Below, in pieces: positions 1-8,281 of a DNA stretch of 64,000 nucleotides. The notes below the pieces were generated by a model, which worked only from the letters and a program-made list of their open reading frames with translations, was not told the origin of the DNA and searched no databases. The stretch comes from Desulfotignum sp. (GTDB lineage: Bacteria > Desulfobacterota > Desulfobacteria > Desulfobacterales > Desulfobacteraceae): NCBI GenBank assembly GCA_011390335.1, contig JAABSO010000010.1, positions 44,688 through 108,687 of the forward strand. Direction: 5' to 3'. The position numbers were made by a program, and so were the translations under genes. Within the stretch, counting starts at the first letter, position 1; every line of letters begins with the position of its first letter.

Positions 1-2
1 CG

Positions 3-1010
3 GGAAATGAGATCACTGATCCGTCAAAGGCAACTAAACCAGTACCCGGGGCTGCTGATATTCTGGATTCCCGGTTCAATGCCCTGGTGGATATGTATGC
101 ACCCAAAAAGCAGGTGCAGGCGCGGCTGGACCTGGTGCTGTTGCCCAAACTGGAGGCTGAAACCATATCCAAAGGAGATATTTTCAAGGACATCGCAGAC
201 ATGGATGCCATCTGCCATGTGATCCGGGCCTTTGAAGATGATGCCATCTACCATGTTTCAGGCTCTGTGAATGCATTCCGGGACTTTGAAGCGGTGAATG
301 CGGAACTGCTCATGCATGACCAGATTTTTGTGGAAAAACGGATGCAGCGCCTTGAAGAGGAAGTTAAAAAGATAAAGGATGAGACCAGGCAAAAAGAACT
401 GGAACTCATGATCCGAATCAAAGATCATCTGGAATCAGAAACCCCTCTGCGGCTGATGCCCCTGACCGGGGATGAAGAAAAGATGATCCGCAGCTATCCG
501 TTCATCACCAGGAAAAAAATGGTAATTGCCGTGAATGTGGCGGAAGATGATCTGGACAACAAGGATCTGCTGGCCGGATTCAAAGATAGCTGTGACAGCC
601 AGGCCATTGAAGCCATGATGGTGTCAGCCAGGGTGGAGGCCGAGATTGCCCTGCTGGATACAAAAGAGGAAAAACAGGAATTTCTGGAGGATCTGGGTAT
701 TGGAGAGACCGCACTTGAGAAGCTCACCCGCCTGTGTTTGCGGTCCTTGAATCTGATTTCCTTTTTCACCGTTGGAAAAGACGAGGTCCGGCAGTGGCTG
801 GTACGCCAGGGCAGCACCGCACCTAAGGCAGCCGGGGTGATCCATTCAGATCTGGAAAGGGGATTTATCCGGGCAGAGGTGTTTTCTTATGAGGATCTCA
901 TGGCAATGGGGTCGGAAGCAGCCTTGAAAAAAAACGGCAGACTGCATGTGGAAGGCAAGGACTATATTGTCACGGACGGGGATATTTTAAATATCCGGTT
1001 TTCCGTGTGA
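3..1010 (+). CDS. YchF/Obg-like ATPase family protein with degenerate G domain (5' end outside window)
   Basis: The reading frame is open from the left edge, so the start and the P-loop (G1) are not visible. The last ~85 residues form a TGS domain typical of YchF (seen: DLERGFIRAEV, GKDYIVTDGDILNIRF). The adenine-specifying NxxE motif of YchF is present as NVAE (codons at about 534-545). The DxAGL switch II/G3 motif and the following KGASKGEGLGN segment, nearly invariant in YchF, are absent; the aligned region reads LDLVLLPKLEAETISKGD. A coiled-coil-like charged helix follows, as in YchF. YchF/OLA1 binds ribosomes and hydrolyses ATP; loss of G3 suggests weak or no hydrolysis here, which is inference. 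The next genes are convergent. It is probably a paralogue rather than the housekeeping ychF; family assignment is sure, function is not. Confidence 0.8.
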   Translation, partial: GNEITDPSKATKPVPGAADILDSRFNALVDMYAPKKQVQARLDLVLLPKLEAETISKGDIFKDIADMDAICHVIRAFEDDAIYHVSGSVNAFRDFEAVNAELLMHDQIFVEKRMQRLEEEVKKIKDETRQKELELMIRIKDHLESETPLRLMPLTGDEEKMIRSYPFITRKKMVIAVNVAEDDLDNKDLLAGFKDSCDSQAIEAMMVSARVEAEIALLDTKEEKQEFLEDLGIGETALEKLTRLCLRSLNLISFFTVGKDEVRQWLVRQGSTAPKAAGVIHSDLERGFIRAEVFSYEDLMAMGSEAALKKNGRLHVEGKDYIVTDGDILNIRFSV

Positions 1011-1027
1011 CCATTCTTTGGGGGTCG

Positions 1028-1054
1028 GGGGCGCCTTTCACAAGGGGGTGCCCC
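1028..1054. terminator. GC-rich hairpin between convergent genes
   Basis: GGGGCGCC (1028-1035) can pair with GGTGCCCC (1047-1054), including one G-T wobble, around an 11-nt loop. Further flanking GGGG/CCCC runs could lengthen the stem. It lies 17 bp after the YchF-like stop and just before the end of the convergent gene. There is no T-run on either side, so its role as a terminator is uncertain. Confidence 0.35.
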
Positions 1055-1065
1055 AAGAACCCCAT

Positions 1066-1470
1066 TTAGTCCGGTGCATTGCCATGGGCCTGGGTCAGGC
1101 GCTGTTTCAGGTATGCGATTTCATCAGCATCATATGCATCCAGGTCAAAGCAGTATCCGTCTTCTCCCAGCAGGCCTCCGGGGATAAGGTCACCGGTTTC
1201 GTTTGGATCTGTGATCATGTCACCGTAAAAACAGATGGACAGCCATCTTTCTTGTGGGTCGTCATCAATGACATCCACCATGGCAAACAAAGACCGGTTT
1301 TTCTGGTCCTGGTGCCGGGGCCGCACAGAATAGCTCACACTGGGCCTGGCCACAAATGTAAGGTCGGTCTTTTCAAGGGCGTTCACATGGGTGAGTAATT
1401 CCTCAAAAGCCTTTTTGATGCGGGTATCGTTGTCTTTCCAGTCTGCGATAAATTGGGCAAGTCCGGTCAT
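1066..1470 (-). CDS. conserved hypothetical protein, 134 aa
   Basis: I do not recognise this family. It is a soluble acidic protein with no signal peptide or membrane segment. An N-terminal helix (FIADWKDNDTRIKKAFEELL) precedes a mixed beta region containing ERWLSICFYGDMITDP and GYCFDLDAYDADEIAYLKQR. The ATG lies 3 nt after the moaB stop, and AGGAA six bases upstream of the ATG is a plausible ribosome site, so it is the third gene of a pyrR-moaB-this operon. The operon position gives no firm functional hint; a link to molybdopterin or nucleotide metabolism would be speculation. Confidence 0.7.
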   Translation of the reverse strand: MTGLAQFIADWKDNDTRIKKAFEELLTHVNALEKTDLTFVARPSVSYSVRPRHQDQKNRSLFAMVDVIDDDPQERWLSICFYGDMITDPNETGDLIPGGLLGEDGYCFDLDAYDADEIAYLKQRLTQAHGNAPD

Positions 1471-1473
1471 TTA

Positions 1474-1977
1474 TTATTCCTTTATGTGTTTGAGCAAATG
1501 TCCGAGTTCAGGGAAAATCAAGGCGTTGCAGGCAAGTTTGCAGGCCTTGATGCTGCCCGGGATGCAGAACACCACCGTGCTTTTTATGATGCCGGCCGTG
1601 GCCCGGGACATGATGGCTGCTGAATCGATCTCTTCAAAGGAGAGCTGGGCAAACAGAGGACCGAATGCGGTGAGGTGTTTTTCAAAAAACGGCTGCACCG
1701 CTTCTATGGTCATATCTTTGGGACTGATGCCGGTACCGCCGGTCATGATAACCGCATGGGGGGAAATCTTGTCGATTATATGGGTTAACAACTCCTGGAT
1801 GGCCCCGGTATCATCGGTAACGGTCTGGTGGATCACCACCTCGTGCCCCTCTTTTTTTGCCTGCTTCTTGATCCAGGCCCCGCTTTTGTCATCTGACAGC
1901 TTCCGGGTGGTGGATACGGAAAGCACGGCAATGGAGATCTCTTTTATACCCGCCTTCTTATGTTCAATGGTGCTCAT
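1474..1977 (-). CDS. moaB: MoaB/MogA-family molybdopterin adenylyltransferase
   Basis: MoaB/MogA proteins adenylylate molybdopterin before metal insertion; some MoaB members lack activity. This 167-residue protein has the family Rossmann-like start (ISIAVLSVSTTRKLSDD), the molybdopterin-binding loop TGGTGISPKD near residue 80, and the C-terminal IPGSIKACKLACNALIFPEL helix segment with the usual PG. The length fits MoaB. Its ATG overlaps the pyrR stop by four bases (ATGA), implying translational coupling. Other Moco genes (mobA, moaE, moaC) lie about 1.1-3 kb away on the opposite strand, which supports the role. MoaB versus MogA cannot be decided from sequence alone. Confidence 0.9.
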   Translation of the reverse strand: MSTIEHKKAGIKEISIAVLSVSTTRKLSDDKSGAWIKKQAKKEGHEVVIHQTVTDDTGAIQELLTHIIDKISPHAVIMTGGTGISPKDMTIEAVQPFFEKHLTAFGPLFAQLSFEEIDSAAIMSRATAGIIKSTVVFCIPGSIKACKLACNALIFPELGHLLKHIKE

Positions 1978-2513
1978 TTGTCGATTTCCTTGAATACCAG
2001 ATCCTGGTTGTCATGTTCAGATACATGGACATGGATGGTGTCCTGGTGCTCTGTGTCCACAAAAATACCCCTGTAATCCGCCTGGATGGGCAGTTCCCTG
2101 TGTCCCCGGTCCACCAGGATGGCCAGCTCAATGCGGGCGGGCCGGCCAAAATCCATGAGTGCTTCCATGGCAGCCCGGATGGTTCTGCCCGTGTACAGCA
2201 CATCATCCACCAGGATGATTATTTTGTCATCCACATTGAAAGGAATATCAGAAGGCCTGACAATGGGCTGGTGGCTGATTTTTGTCCAGTCATCTCTGTA
2301 CATGTTGATGTCCATGCTGCCCACAGGCAGGGTGACACCCTCAATGTGCCGGATCTGGTCTGCCAGTCTTTTGGCCAGAAAATCCCCCCGGGTCTGGATG
2401 CCCACCAAAGCCAGGTCCTTGGCGCCCCTGTGGATTTCTGTGATTTCATGGGCAATCCTGGAAATGATGCGTTTGAAATCCTGGTCATTGAGAATGGGTC
2501 TGGTCTGTTTCAT
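1974..2513 (-). CDS. pyrR: bifunctional pyr operon regulator / uracil phosphoribosyltransferase PyrR
   Basis: This 179-residue protein has the PyrR hallmarks: an N-terminal RPILNDQDFKRIISRIAHEI segment, LVGIQTRGDFLAKRLA, and the PRPP-binding loop IILVDDVLYTGRTIRAAM at about residues 94-111. In Firmicutes PyrR binds pyr mRNA and controls attenuation, and the family also has uracil phosphoribosyltransferase activity. No pyrimidine gene is nearby; it heads a cotranscribed unit with moaB and a hypothetical gene, an odd partnership. About 170 bp upstream, in the leader direction, lies a strong palindromic element (2687-2760), so hairpin-mediated control is conceivable, but the element also occurs elsewhere and is not pyr-specific. 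Confidence 0.92.
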   Translation of the reverse strand: MKQTRPILNDQDFKRIISRIAHEITEIHRGAKDLALVGIQTRGDFLAKRLADQIRHIEGVTLPVGSMDINMYRDDWTKISHQPIVRPSDIPFNVDDKIIILVDDVLYTGRTIRAAMEALMDFGRPARIELAILVDRGHRELPIQADYRGIFVDTEHQDTIHVHVSEHDNQDLVFKEIDK

Positions 2514-3104
2514 TCAATGCCTTTCATTTGCAATGGGTTGTACCATGTAACATTTGGAACATATGCCCGCCAACGGTGTTGTACTTTTCAATCATGTACC
2601 ACCTTTTTTCCCGGGGAGCAAGCCCCTGGTTTGCGGCTCCCGGCGCAACCGCATGTAACCACATCCAGTTCAGCTGTTTGATACCCGCCCCCTGAGGGTG
2701 CCGTGTGACCGGCCCGAGATTGGCATCTGACGGTCCTGTCACACGGCACCCTCAGGGGGCTATGTCAATATATGTGACGCTGCATCTACATGCGATTACC
2801 CTGACCGATAGGGGTTCTGCCTGGCATTACATCGCATCTTAGCCGGATTGACAGCAGTGGTGAGAACACGATTCATGGCACAGGGGCCGTCCCACACGGG
2901 TCGCAAGCACAGAAATCCAAAATGATATAGGCCCATGTTCAGGTCTGAGAAATCGTGACCATACCCGTGTTCAGGTGTGTGAAAACCCTTCCGCTGTGTT
3001 AGCTGGTAGACCAAAAAACAAAATTGAAGGCCTGTGCCTTGATTTTCAGGTGAAGTCGTCTATAATCAGGGCACTATCATGGATCTTTGCCAAGGACAGG
3101 TGGA
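2514..3104. other. 591-bp intergenic region between divergent pyrR and mobA
   Basis: No gene is supported here. It holds palindromic element copy A (2687-2760) inside a ~160-bp unit that recurs in opposite orientation at about 9630-9790. The remainder (about 2810-3080) has no convincing open frame. I looked for a Moco riboswitch ahead of mobA by eye and did not recognise one; a covariance-model search would settle that. Confidence 0.6.
2687..2760 (-). repeat. palindromic intergenic element, copy A (perfect 23-bp arms)
   Basis: The arm at 2687-2709 (GCCCCCTGAGGGTGCCGTGT plus GAC) is the exact reverse complement of 2738-2760, separated by a 28-nt loop. The flanks match copy B at 9676-9749 in reverse orientation over roughly 160 bp, including TACATGCGATTACCCTG and GTTCAGCTG. 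Relative to pyrR (minus strand) the element lies upstream in the same sense as copy B lies upstream of the Hpt gene. Between A and B one arm base pair changes compensatorily (CTGAGGG/CCCTCAG versus CTGATGG/CCATCAG). Confidence 0.85.
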
Positions 3105-3725
3105 ATGCAACTGGATTGTACAGGGGTGATTCTGGCCGGCGGGAAAAACAGCCGGCTGCCCGGAAAGAAAAAAACTTTTCACAGAATCGGACATACCACC
3201 ATGCTGGAGAGACTCTGCATTCTTTTTTCACAGGTGTTTAAAGAAAACATCCTTGTGGTCAATGAGCCGGAGGAATTTCTGGCGCCTGATATGCTGGTGG
3301 TCACAGACATCATCCCGGCCCGGTGTGTGCTGGCAGGGCTGCATGCCGGATTATTTTACGCCTCATTTCCCCATGCATATGTAACAGCCTGTGATATCCC
3401 CTTTGCCAGTGAAGCGGTGATCCGGCACCTGGTAAAAAAGGCTGCGCCCGGGGACCATGTGGTCATCCCCCGGACAGAAGAGGGGCTGGAACCCCTTTCT
3501 GCCGTTTATTCCAGGGCCTGTATTCCCTTGATTGAATCCAACCTGGAAAAAAAAATCTACAAAATCAAAGGGTTTTACAAGAAAAAACATGTCAAGGAAG
3601 TACCGGTATCTGTATTGAAAAAACTGGACCCTGATATGGGGTTTAAATTCAATGTAAATACCCCGGAAGACCTTGAAAAAGCAAAACAACTGGCAGCAGA
3701 AAAACAAACAGGAAAACACCAATGA
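3105..3725 (+). CDS. mobA: molybdenum cofactor guanylyltransferase
   Basis: MobA transfers GMP from GTP to Mo-molybdopterin to make the MGD cofactor of DMSO-reductase-family enzymes such as formate dehydrogenases. The 206-residue protein shows the nucleotidyltransferase signature ILAGGKNSRLPGKKKTF at its start, AGLHAGL, and the metal-binding TACDIPF (equivalent to the usual CDMPF). I chose ATG 3105 because AAGGA lies eight bases upstream and the family begins just before this glycine-rich loop; an in-frame TTG at 3087 would add six residues. It is the first gene of a mobA-moaE-moaC-rmuC-mltA run, overlapping moaE by four bases. Confidence 0.9.
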   Translation: MQLDCTGVILAGGKNSRLPGKKKTFHRIGHTTMLERLCILFSQVFKENILVVNEPEEFLAPDMLVVTDIIPARCVLAGLHAGLFYASFPHAYVTACDIPFASEAVIRHLVKKAAPGDHVVIPRTEEGLEPLSAVYSRACIPLIESNLEKKIYKIKGFYKKKHVKEVPVSVLKKLDPDMGFKFNVNTPEDLEKAKQLAAEKQTGKHQ

Positions 3726-4111
3726 ATGACAACAGCGCACATTCCGATTCAATGACCATGGAACAGATGATACGTAAAATCAAGGACCATCCCGATTTTT
3801 CCCGGGCAGGCATGATTCTGGCACATAACGGTATTGTCCGGGCAACATCCCGGGATGGCCGTGCTGTCACAGGGCTTGAAATTGCGGTGGACCACGGAAA
3901 GCTGAAAGAAATTTTACACAAGGAAAGATCCCGGCCCGGCATCCTGGATATCCAGGTGCATATCAGGGAAAATACCAAACTGACCGTGGGAGATGATGTG
4001 ATGTTTCTGGTGGTGGCCGGAGATATCCGGGAAAATGTCATCCAGACCCTTACTGACACCCTGAACCAGATAAAATCACAGGTAACCAGTAAAACCCAGT
4101 TTTTTCAATAA
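3722..4111 (+). CDS. moaE: MoaE-like molybdopterin synthase catalytic subunit (short form)
   Basis: MoaE with MoaD converts cyclic pyranopterin monophosphate to molybdopterin. This 129-residue protein has the fold pattern of MoaE: AGMILAHNGIVRATSRDGR near the N-terminus and GDDVMFLVVAGDIRENVI in the second half. It is shorter than typical MoaE (~150 residues) and ends soon after SKTQFFQ, so the conserved tail carrying the P-[IFW]-WKKE lysines is missing or strongly altered. It overlaps mobA by four bases (ATGA) and precedes moaC by 32 bp. No moaD is adjacent. Assignment rests on context plus overall pattern; activity is uncertain. Confidence 0.78.
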   Translation: MNDNSAHSDSMTMEQMIRKIKDHPDFSRAGMILAHNGIVRATSRDGRAVTGLEIAVDHGKLKEILHKERSRPGILDIQVHIRENTKLTVGDDVMFLVVAGDIRENVIQTLTDTLNQIKSQVTSKTQFFQ

Positions 4112-4143
4112 TATTGGGCGCCTGAACCAGACAAGGAAAATTA

Positions 4144-4653
4144 ATGATGACTGAATTTACCCACCTGGACAACCAGGGCCATGTGCGCATGGTGGATGTG
4201 GGAGAAAAACCTGAAACCATTCGCACAGCGGTTGCCGAAGCTTTCGTTGCCATGCATCCTGATACCCTTGCAAAAATCCTGGATGAAAAGGTAAAAAAGG
4301 GCAATGTCCTTGAAACCGCCAGAATCGCAGGCATTATGGCTGCCAAGAAAACGGCGGATCTCATTCCCATGTGCCACCCCCTGAACATCACCCATGCAGC
4401 CGTTGATTTTTTTCCCGAGCCTGACACAAGCCGGATCCGCATGGCAGCACAGGTGTCGCTGACCGGACGGACCGGGGTGGAAATGGAAGCGCTGACCGCC
4501 GTGTCTGTGGCAGGCCTGACCATCTATGACATGTGCAAATCCTATGACAGGGGCATGACATTGTCCGGGATCCGGCTGTTGTCCAAGTCCGGGGGAAAAA
4601 GCGGGACCTGGCAGGCCGGTGATACGTTTGAAAACACAGACACTTCGGTGTGA
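4144..4653 (+). CDS. moaC: cyclic pyranopterin monophosphate synthase MoaC
   Basis: MoaC completes the first step of Moco synthesis, turning the MoaA product into cyclic pyranopterin monophosphate. All the expected landmarks are present in 169 residues: [28 protein letters not shown]-like [38 protein letters not shown] and the active-site KSYDRGM. ATG ATG at 4144/4147 gives two possible starts. The gene sits between moaE and rmuC, five bases before the rmuC ATG. moaA is not in the window. Confidence 0.96.
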   Translation: MMTEFTHLDNQGHVRMVDVGEKPETIRTAVAEAFVAMHPDTLAKILDEKVKKGNVLETARIAGIMAAKKTADLIPMCHPLNITHAAVDFFPEPDTSRIRMAAQVSLTGRTGVEMEALTAVSVAGLTIYDMCKSYDRGMTLSGIRLLSKSGGKSGTWQAGDTFENTDTSV

Positions 4654-4657
4654 CTGC

Positions 4658-5836
4658 ATGGTAATTTCCCTGGAGAACCTGGGGTATCTCGGGGCAGGAT
4701 TCGGCCTGGGGGTTCTGGTCTGCCTGATCCTGGCCCGGACCGGGGTGCTGTTTTTTTCCAGCCGCATGAGGCAGATGTCCGACCAGACCCTGTACCAGCA
4801 TGCCAACCGGTTCATGGAGATGGCGGACAATTATTTCAAGGGTTATGTTCAAGAGGCAAGAAAAGATTTTTCTATCCAGGGCAAAGAACTGCGCCAGTCC
4901 ATGGATCCGGTGCGCCAGACCCTGAACCAGTATGAAACACGGCTCCAGGCCATGGAGGCGGCCCGGGAGCGTGCAAACGGGGCAATTTCTGAAAAACTGG
5001 CCCAAATGGGCCGGGTCCAGCATCAGCTCCATCTGGAAACAGGGAACCTGGTCAAGGCACTGCGCCTGCCCCATGTCCGGGGCAGGTGGGGGGAAATAAC
5101 CTTAAAAAAGGTGGCAGAACTGGCTGGTATGGCCCAGTATTGTGATTTTCATGAACAGCCTGCCAAAGGATCCGGGAAAGGGTCTTTGCGGCCAGATATG
5201 GTGGTGACCCTGCCATCTGACCGCAGGATTGTGGTGGATGCAAAGGTGCCCCTCATGGCCTATCTGGATGCCCTGGAAGCTTCTGATGAGAAGGAAAAAG
5301 AGGCCCGTATGGCAGACCATGCCCGCCAGGTGGCCACCCATATCACCCGGCTGGCATCAAAAAATTACGCAGCAGCCTTTGCCCCTACCCCGGAATTTGT
5401 GGTCCTGTTCATCCCGGGGGAGAATTTTTTTTCCGCTGCATTAAGCCATCAGCCGGATCTCATTGAACGGGGGATCGAAAACGGCGTGGTCCTTGCCACC
5501 CCCACCACCCTGATTGCGCTGTTAAAGTCCGTGGCCTATTCATGGCAGCAGAAAAACAGCCATGAAAATGCCGAAGAGATCCGGCATCTGGGGGTAGAGC
5601 TATACCGTCGGCTGTGCGCCATGGCCGAGGGGATGAACCATCTGGGAAAAGACATTGAAAAATGTGCCGCCAGCTTCAACCGTACCGTCAGAACAATGGA
5701 GAAAAAAGTCATGCCCCCGGCCCGAAAGCTGGACGCCATGGGGGTTGCCAACCGGGATATGCCTGATCTGGAGGCCATAGACCCTTCTGATGCCAGTGTG
5801 ACACCCTTTTACAAGAGATCGGACCATGATATGTAA
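4658..5836 (+). CDS. rmuC: DNA recombination protein RmuC family
   Basis: RmuC-family proteins have a membrane anchor, a coiled coil and a restriction-endonuclease-like core, and limit sequence inversions at repeats; the exact activity is unknown. Here a transmembrane helix (about residues 8-26, GAGFGLGVLVCLILARTGVL), a long coiled coil (about 40-110), then the core with VRGRWGEITLKKVAELAGM, RPDMVVTLP, VVDAKVPLMAYLDAL and EFVVLFIPGENFFSAAL are seen. The D/K residues in VVDAK match the nuclease-like motif. Of the in-frame starts I prefer ATG 4658, directly after the moaC stop; a GTG at 4619 would lie inside moaC. It overlaps mltA by 11 bases. Confidence 0.92.
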   Translation: MVISLENLGYLGAGFGLGVLVCLILARTGVLFFSSRMRQMSDQTLYQHANRFMEMADNYFKGYVQEARKDFSIQGKELRQSMDPVRQTLNQYETRLQAMEAARERANGAISEKLAQMGRVQHQLHLETGNLVKALRLPHVRGRWGEITLKKVAELAGMAQYCDFHEQPAKGSGKGSLRPDMVVTLPSDRRIVVDAKVPLMAYLDALEASDEKEKEARMADHARQVATHITRLASKNYAAAFAPTPEFVVLFIPGENFFSAALSHQPDLIERGIENGVVLATPTTLIALLKSVAYSWQQKNSHENAEEIRHLGVELYRRLCAMAEGMNHLGKDIEKCAASFNRTVRTMEKKVMPPARKLDAMGVANRDMPDLEAIDPSDASVTPFYKRSDHDM

Positions 5837-7073
5837 ATCCAAAAAAACTGTTTTTCTGAATGGAATTGGCACCCTGGTGATCGGGATTGCCCTGTGTTTT
5901 TTTACAGGATGCGGGTTTTTTGAACCCAAAGAGCCCGGGGACATACGGGAGCAGTCACTGGAAAAACTGCCAGTGAAAAAGTATCCGAAATTTGCCGATA
6001 CCCAAAATTTTTCAGGGCTTGACCAGGCCCTGGCCCAGAGCCTGGTCTATTTTAACAAACTGCCCGGATCCCGGCAGTTTACTTTTGGACCGGACCTTTA
6101 TACTGCCGCGCACATGATCCGCACCATTGAAACTCTGCAGACATTTGTTTCAGGCAATCCGTCTGAAGCGGATCTTAACCGGTTTATCCGGGATCGCTTT
6201 CATGTGTATGCAAGCGCAGCCAATGACAAAAACCAGGTTCTGTTCACCGGGTATTTTGAACCCACCTACAACGGCAGCCTGTATCCGGATGACCGGTTTT
6301 TGTATCCTTTGTATTCTTTGCCCGAAGATCTTGTGGAAATAGATCTGGCCATGTTTTCCGACAAGTATAAAGGCCATGACCGCCTGAAGGGCCGGGTGGC
6401 GAAAAACCGGGTGGTGCCCTATTTTTCCCGGCAGGATATAAACGTCATGACCGATTTTCACCAGCGGGCGGTTCCTGTGGCCTGGCTTGAAAGCCGGGTG
6501 GATCGGTTTTTTCTGGAAATTCAGGGATCCGGCAGGATCCAGACCCCGGAAAAAGAGATCATCCGGGTGCATTATGCCGGCAGCAACGGCAACCGGTATC
6601 GGTCCATCGGCCGGTATCTCATTGAAAAACAGGAAATTGCCAAAGAAAACATGTCCATGCAGGCTATCCGTCAATGGCTGGAAGACCATCCCGAGCGTAT
6701 GGATGAAGTGCTGCACCACAACGAAAGTTTTGTGTTTTTCAGAACGGAAACAGGCGGGCCTTTTGGCAGTATCGGGGTGCAATTGACACCGCTGCGGTCC
6801 ATGGCCACCGATTACAGGCTGTTTCCCAGGGGAGCCCCTTGCTTTGTGAACACCGCCTTGCCTGATCCTGATAAGCTGGACAGTTTCGAAATGTCAACAG
6901 ACCTGGATCAGTGGGACAGGGTGTCGCTGTTTGTGATGAACCAGGACACCGGTGGTGCCATCCGGGGTCCGGGCCGGGCAGACCTGTTCTGCGGCAGTGA
7001 CGGGTATGCCCGGTTTGCAGCCGGTCATATGAATATCCGGGGACAGCTGTATTTTCTTGTGCTGAAACCCTGA
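5826..7073 (+). CDS. mltA: membrane-bound lytic murein transglycosylase A (lipoprotein)
   Basis: MltA cleaves peptidoglycan glycan strands with 1,6-anhydro ring formation. The 415-residue protein begins with a lipoprotein signal peptide ending in FFTGC, so Cys29 should be lipidated. It carries the MltA domain (VLFTGYFEPTYNGSL, the usual GYYEP region; FFLEIQGSGRIQ; IRVHYAGSNGNRY) and the C-terminal 3D domain with catalytic aspartates in NQDTGGAIRGPGRADLFCG. All three catalytic-region motifs are intact. It is the last gene of the mobA-to-mltA run and is followed by an intrinsic terminator. Confidence 0.95.
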   Translation: MICKSKKTVFLNGIGTLVIGIALCFFTGCGFFEPKEPGDIREQSLEKLPVKKYPKFADTQNFSGLDQALAQSLVYFNKLPGSRQFTFGPDLYTAAHMIRTIETLQTFVSGNPSEADLNRFIRDRFHVYASAANDKNQVLFTGYFEPTYNGSLYPDDRFLYPLYSLPEDLVEIDLAMFSDKYKGHDRLKGRVAKNRVVPYFSRQDINVMTDFHQRAVPVAWLESRVDRFFLEIQGSGRIQTPEKEIIRVHYAGSNGNRYRSIGRYLIEKQEIAKENMSMQAIRQWLEDHPERMDEVLHHNESFVFFRTETGGPFGSIGVQLTPLRSMATDYRLFPRGAPCFVNTALPDPDKLDSFEMSTDLDQWDRVSLFVMNQDTGGAIRGPGRADLFCGSDGYARFAAGHMNIRGQLYFLVLKP

Positions 7074-7106
7074 ACAGGCTTATTGACCAGATCCATTGCA
7101 AGGGTC

Positions 7107-7157
7107 CTGACCAGATCCCCCTGTGGGTGCCCTGTGACCGGATCGTCAGTTTTTTTT
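7107..7157 (+). terminator. intrinsic terminator after mltA, built on a palindromic-element remnant
   Basis: TGAC-CAGATCC (7108-7118) can pair with GGATCGTCA (7140-7148) with a small bulge, and TTTTTTTT follows at 7150-7157, a standard rho-independent arrangement on the plus strand. The loop region 7116-7149 (CCCCCTGTGGGTGCC, CTGTGACCGGATCGTCAG) resembles the left half of the palindromic element seen at 2687 and 9676, so this appears to be element copy C reused as a terminator. Confidence 0.7.
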
Positions 7158-7255
7158 CATTCCGGGCCGGGCGCAGGGTTCCTGGGGGGGGACAGACGTC
7201 GGGCAGCCAAAAGGCGTTGTTGGGATGGCTCCGGGCAGCGCTCTTTGCCTGCAGG

Positions 7256-8281
7256 TCAGCGCCAGACAATGTCTTGTGATCTGAACATCAAAAACACCTC
7301 TTTGCCCGGCTGCAGAAGCAGGCTGCCGGTAAGTTCCGGATCAAGGCCCAGCATGAAAGTCATTTCAGGCACTGCAATGGTGGTCATGATCTCCTGTTGC
7401 TTTCCGGTCATATGCATGGACTGAATCTGTCCTTTTAACTGATTGTCATACCTGTTGTCTGTTTCACGGCCTGTGGTCAGGTGGATTTTTTCCCGCCTGA
7501 TAATGGCGGCTTTGCCGGACCGGGCTGCAGGAGGCAGAACAATACACTGGCTGTTGTCCAGAATTTTTGTCAGTCCCTGTCTGCCGGTGGTGTAGGGGCC
7601 GGGAATAATGATCTCCATGCCTGTGGAAAACAGGGTGCCGTTGTTGATGGAAATCTGGGTGTCGCTGCAGTCAAACAGCCAGGCCAGGTCGTGGCTGGCA
7701 ATTACCAGGGTGGTGCCCCAGTTTTTTCGTGCTGCCAGGGCTGCCTGGCGGATCAGGGCCGCACTTTGGGCATCCACGCTGGCAACCGGTTCATCTAACA
7801 GAAGCACCTTAGGTTTGAGGATGAGCCGGGCAGCCATTGCCACCCGCTGGGCTTCCCCCCCGGAAAGGGCATGCCACTGGCGATGGGCAAACCCCTCATA
7901 TGCCAGACCCACCCTGGCCAGTGCCCGGCGGATGCGGGTCTGTATGTCTGCGGTATCCCGGCGGATCTGCAGGCCGTAGGCAATGTTTTCATAGACGGTC
8001 CGCCTGAGGAGGTAAGGTTTCTGGGTGACCAGGGTCACCCGGGACCTGATGTTCGGAGAAAATGGATATTCCCGGCGGCCGTTGAAAAATATTTTTCCCG
8101 TGGCAGGGCGCATGGCAAAGGCCAGCAGTTTGAGCAGGGTGCTCTTGCCGGAACCGTTGGGACCCAGCAACCCTGTGATGGACCCTTTGGCAATGGCAAG
8201 ATGCGCAATGTCCAGCACTTTTTTGTCCCCGTAAAGATAGGTGACATTTTCCAGCAGATATGCAGGGTCGGTCCGGGTCAT
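7256..8281 (-). CDS. tupC: tungstate/molybdate ABC transporter ATP-binding protein (TupC type)
   Basis: This 341-residue ATPase has Walker A GPNGSGKST (about residues 33-41), signature LSGGEAQRVAMA, Walker B VLLLDEPVASVD and the switch histidine in IASHD. The C-terminal ~100 residues form a TOBE/MOP-like extension (NQLKGQI, MTTIAVPEMTFMLGL, EVFLMFRSQDIVW), common in oxyanion transporters where it can bind the metal. I chose ATG 8281 because it overlaps the tupB stop as ATGA; an in-frame ATG at 8317 would lie in tupB. It powers TupB. Molybdate cannot be excluded as substrate. Confidence 0.88.
   Translation of the reverse strand: MTRTDPAYLLENVTYLYGDKKVLDIAHLAIAKGSITGLLGPNGSGKSTLLKLLAFAMRPATGKIFFNGRREYPFSPNIRSRVTLVTQKPYLLRRTVYENIAYGLQIRRDTADIQTRIRRALARVGLAYEGFAHRQWHALSGGEAQRVAMAARLILKPKVLLLDEPVASVDAQSAALIRQAALAARKNWGTTLVIASHDLAWLFDCSDTQISINNGTLFSTGMEIIIPGPYTTGRQGLTKILDNSQCIVLPPAARSGKAAIIRREKIHLTTGRETDNRYDNQLKGQIQSMHMTGKQQEIMTTIAVPEMTFMLGLDPELTGSLLLQPGKEVFLMFRSQDIVWR

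Noticed and set aside
2524..2742. Minus-strand 72-codon frame starting MTGPSDANL upstream of pyrR
   Set aside because: It is the repeat-encoded peptide again, with no ribosome site, and it ends before pyrR in a different frame.
2796..3014. 72-codon minus-strand frame in the pyrR-mobA gap
   Set aside because: No ribosome site, no recognisable domain and atypical composition; likely chance.
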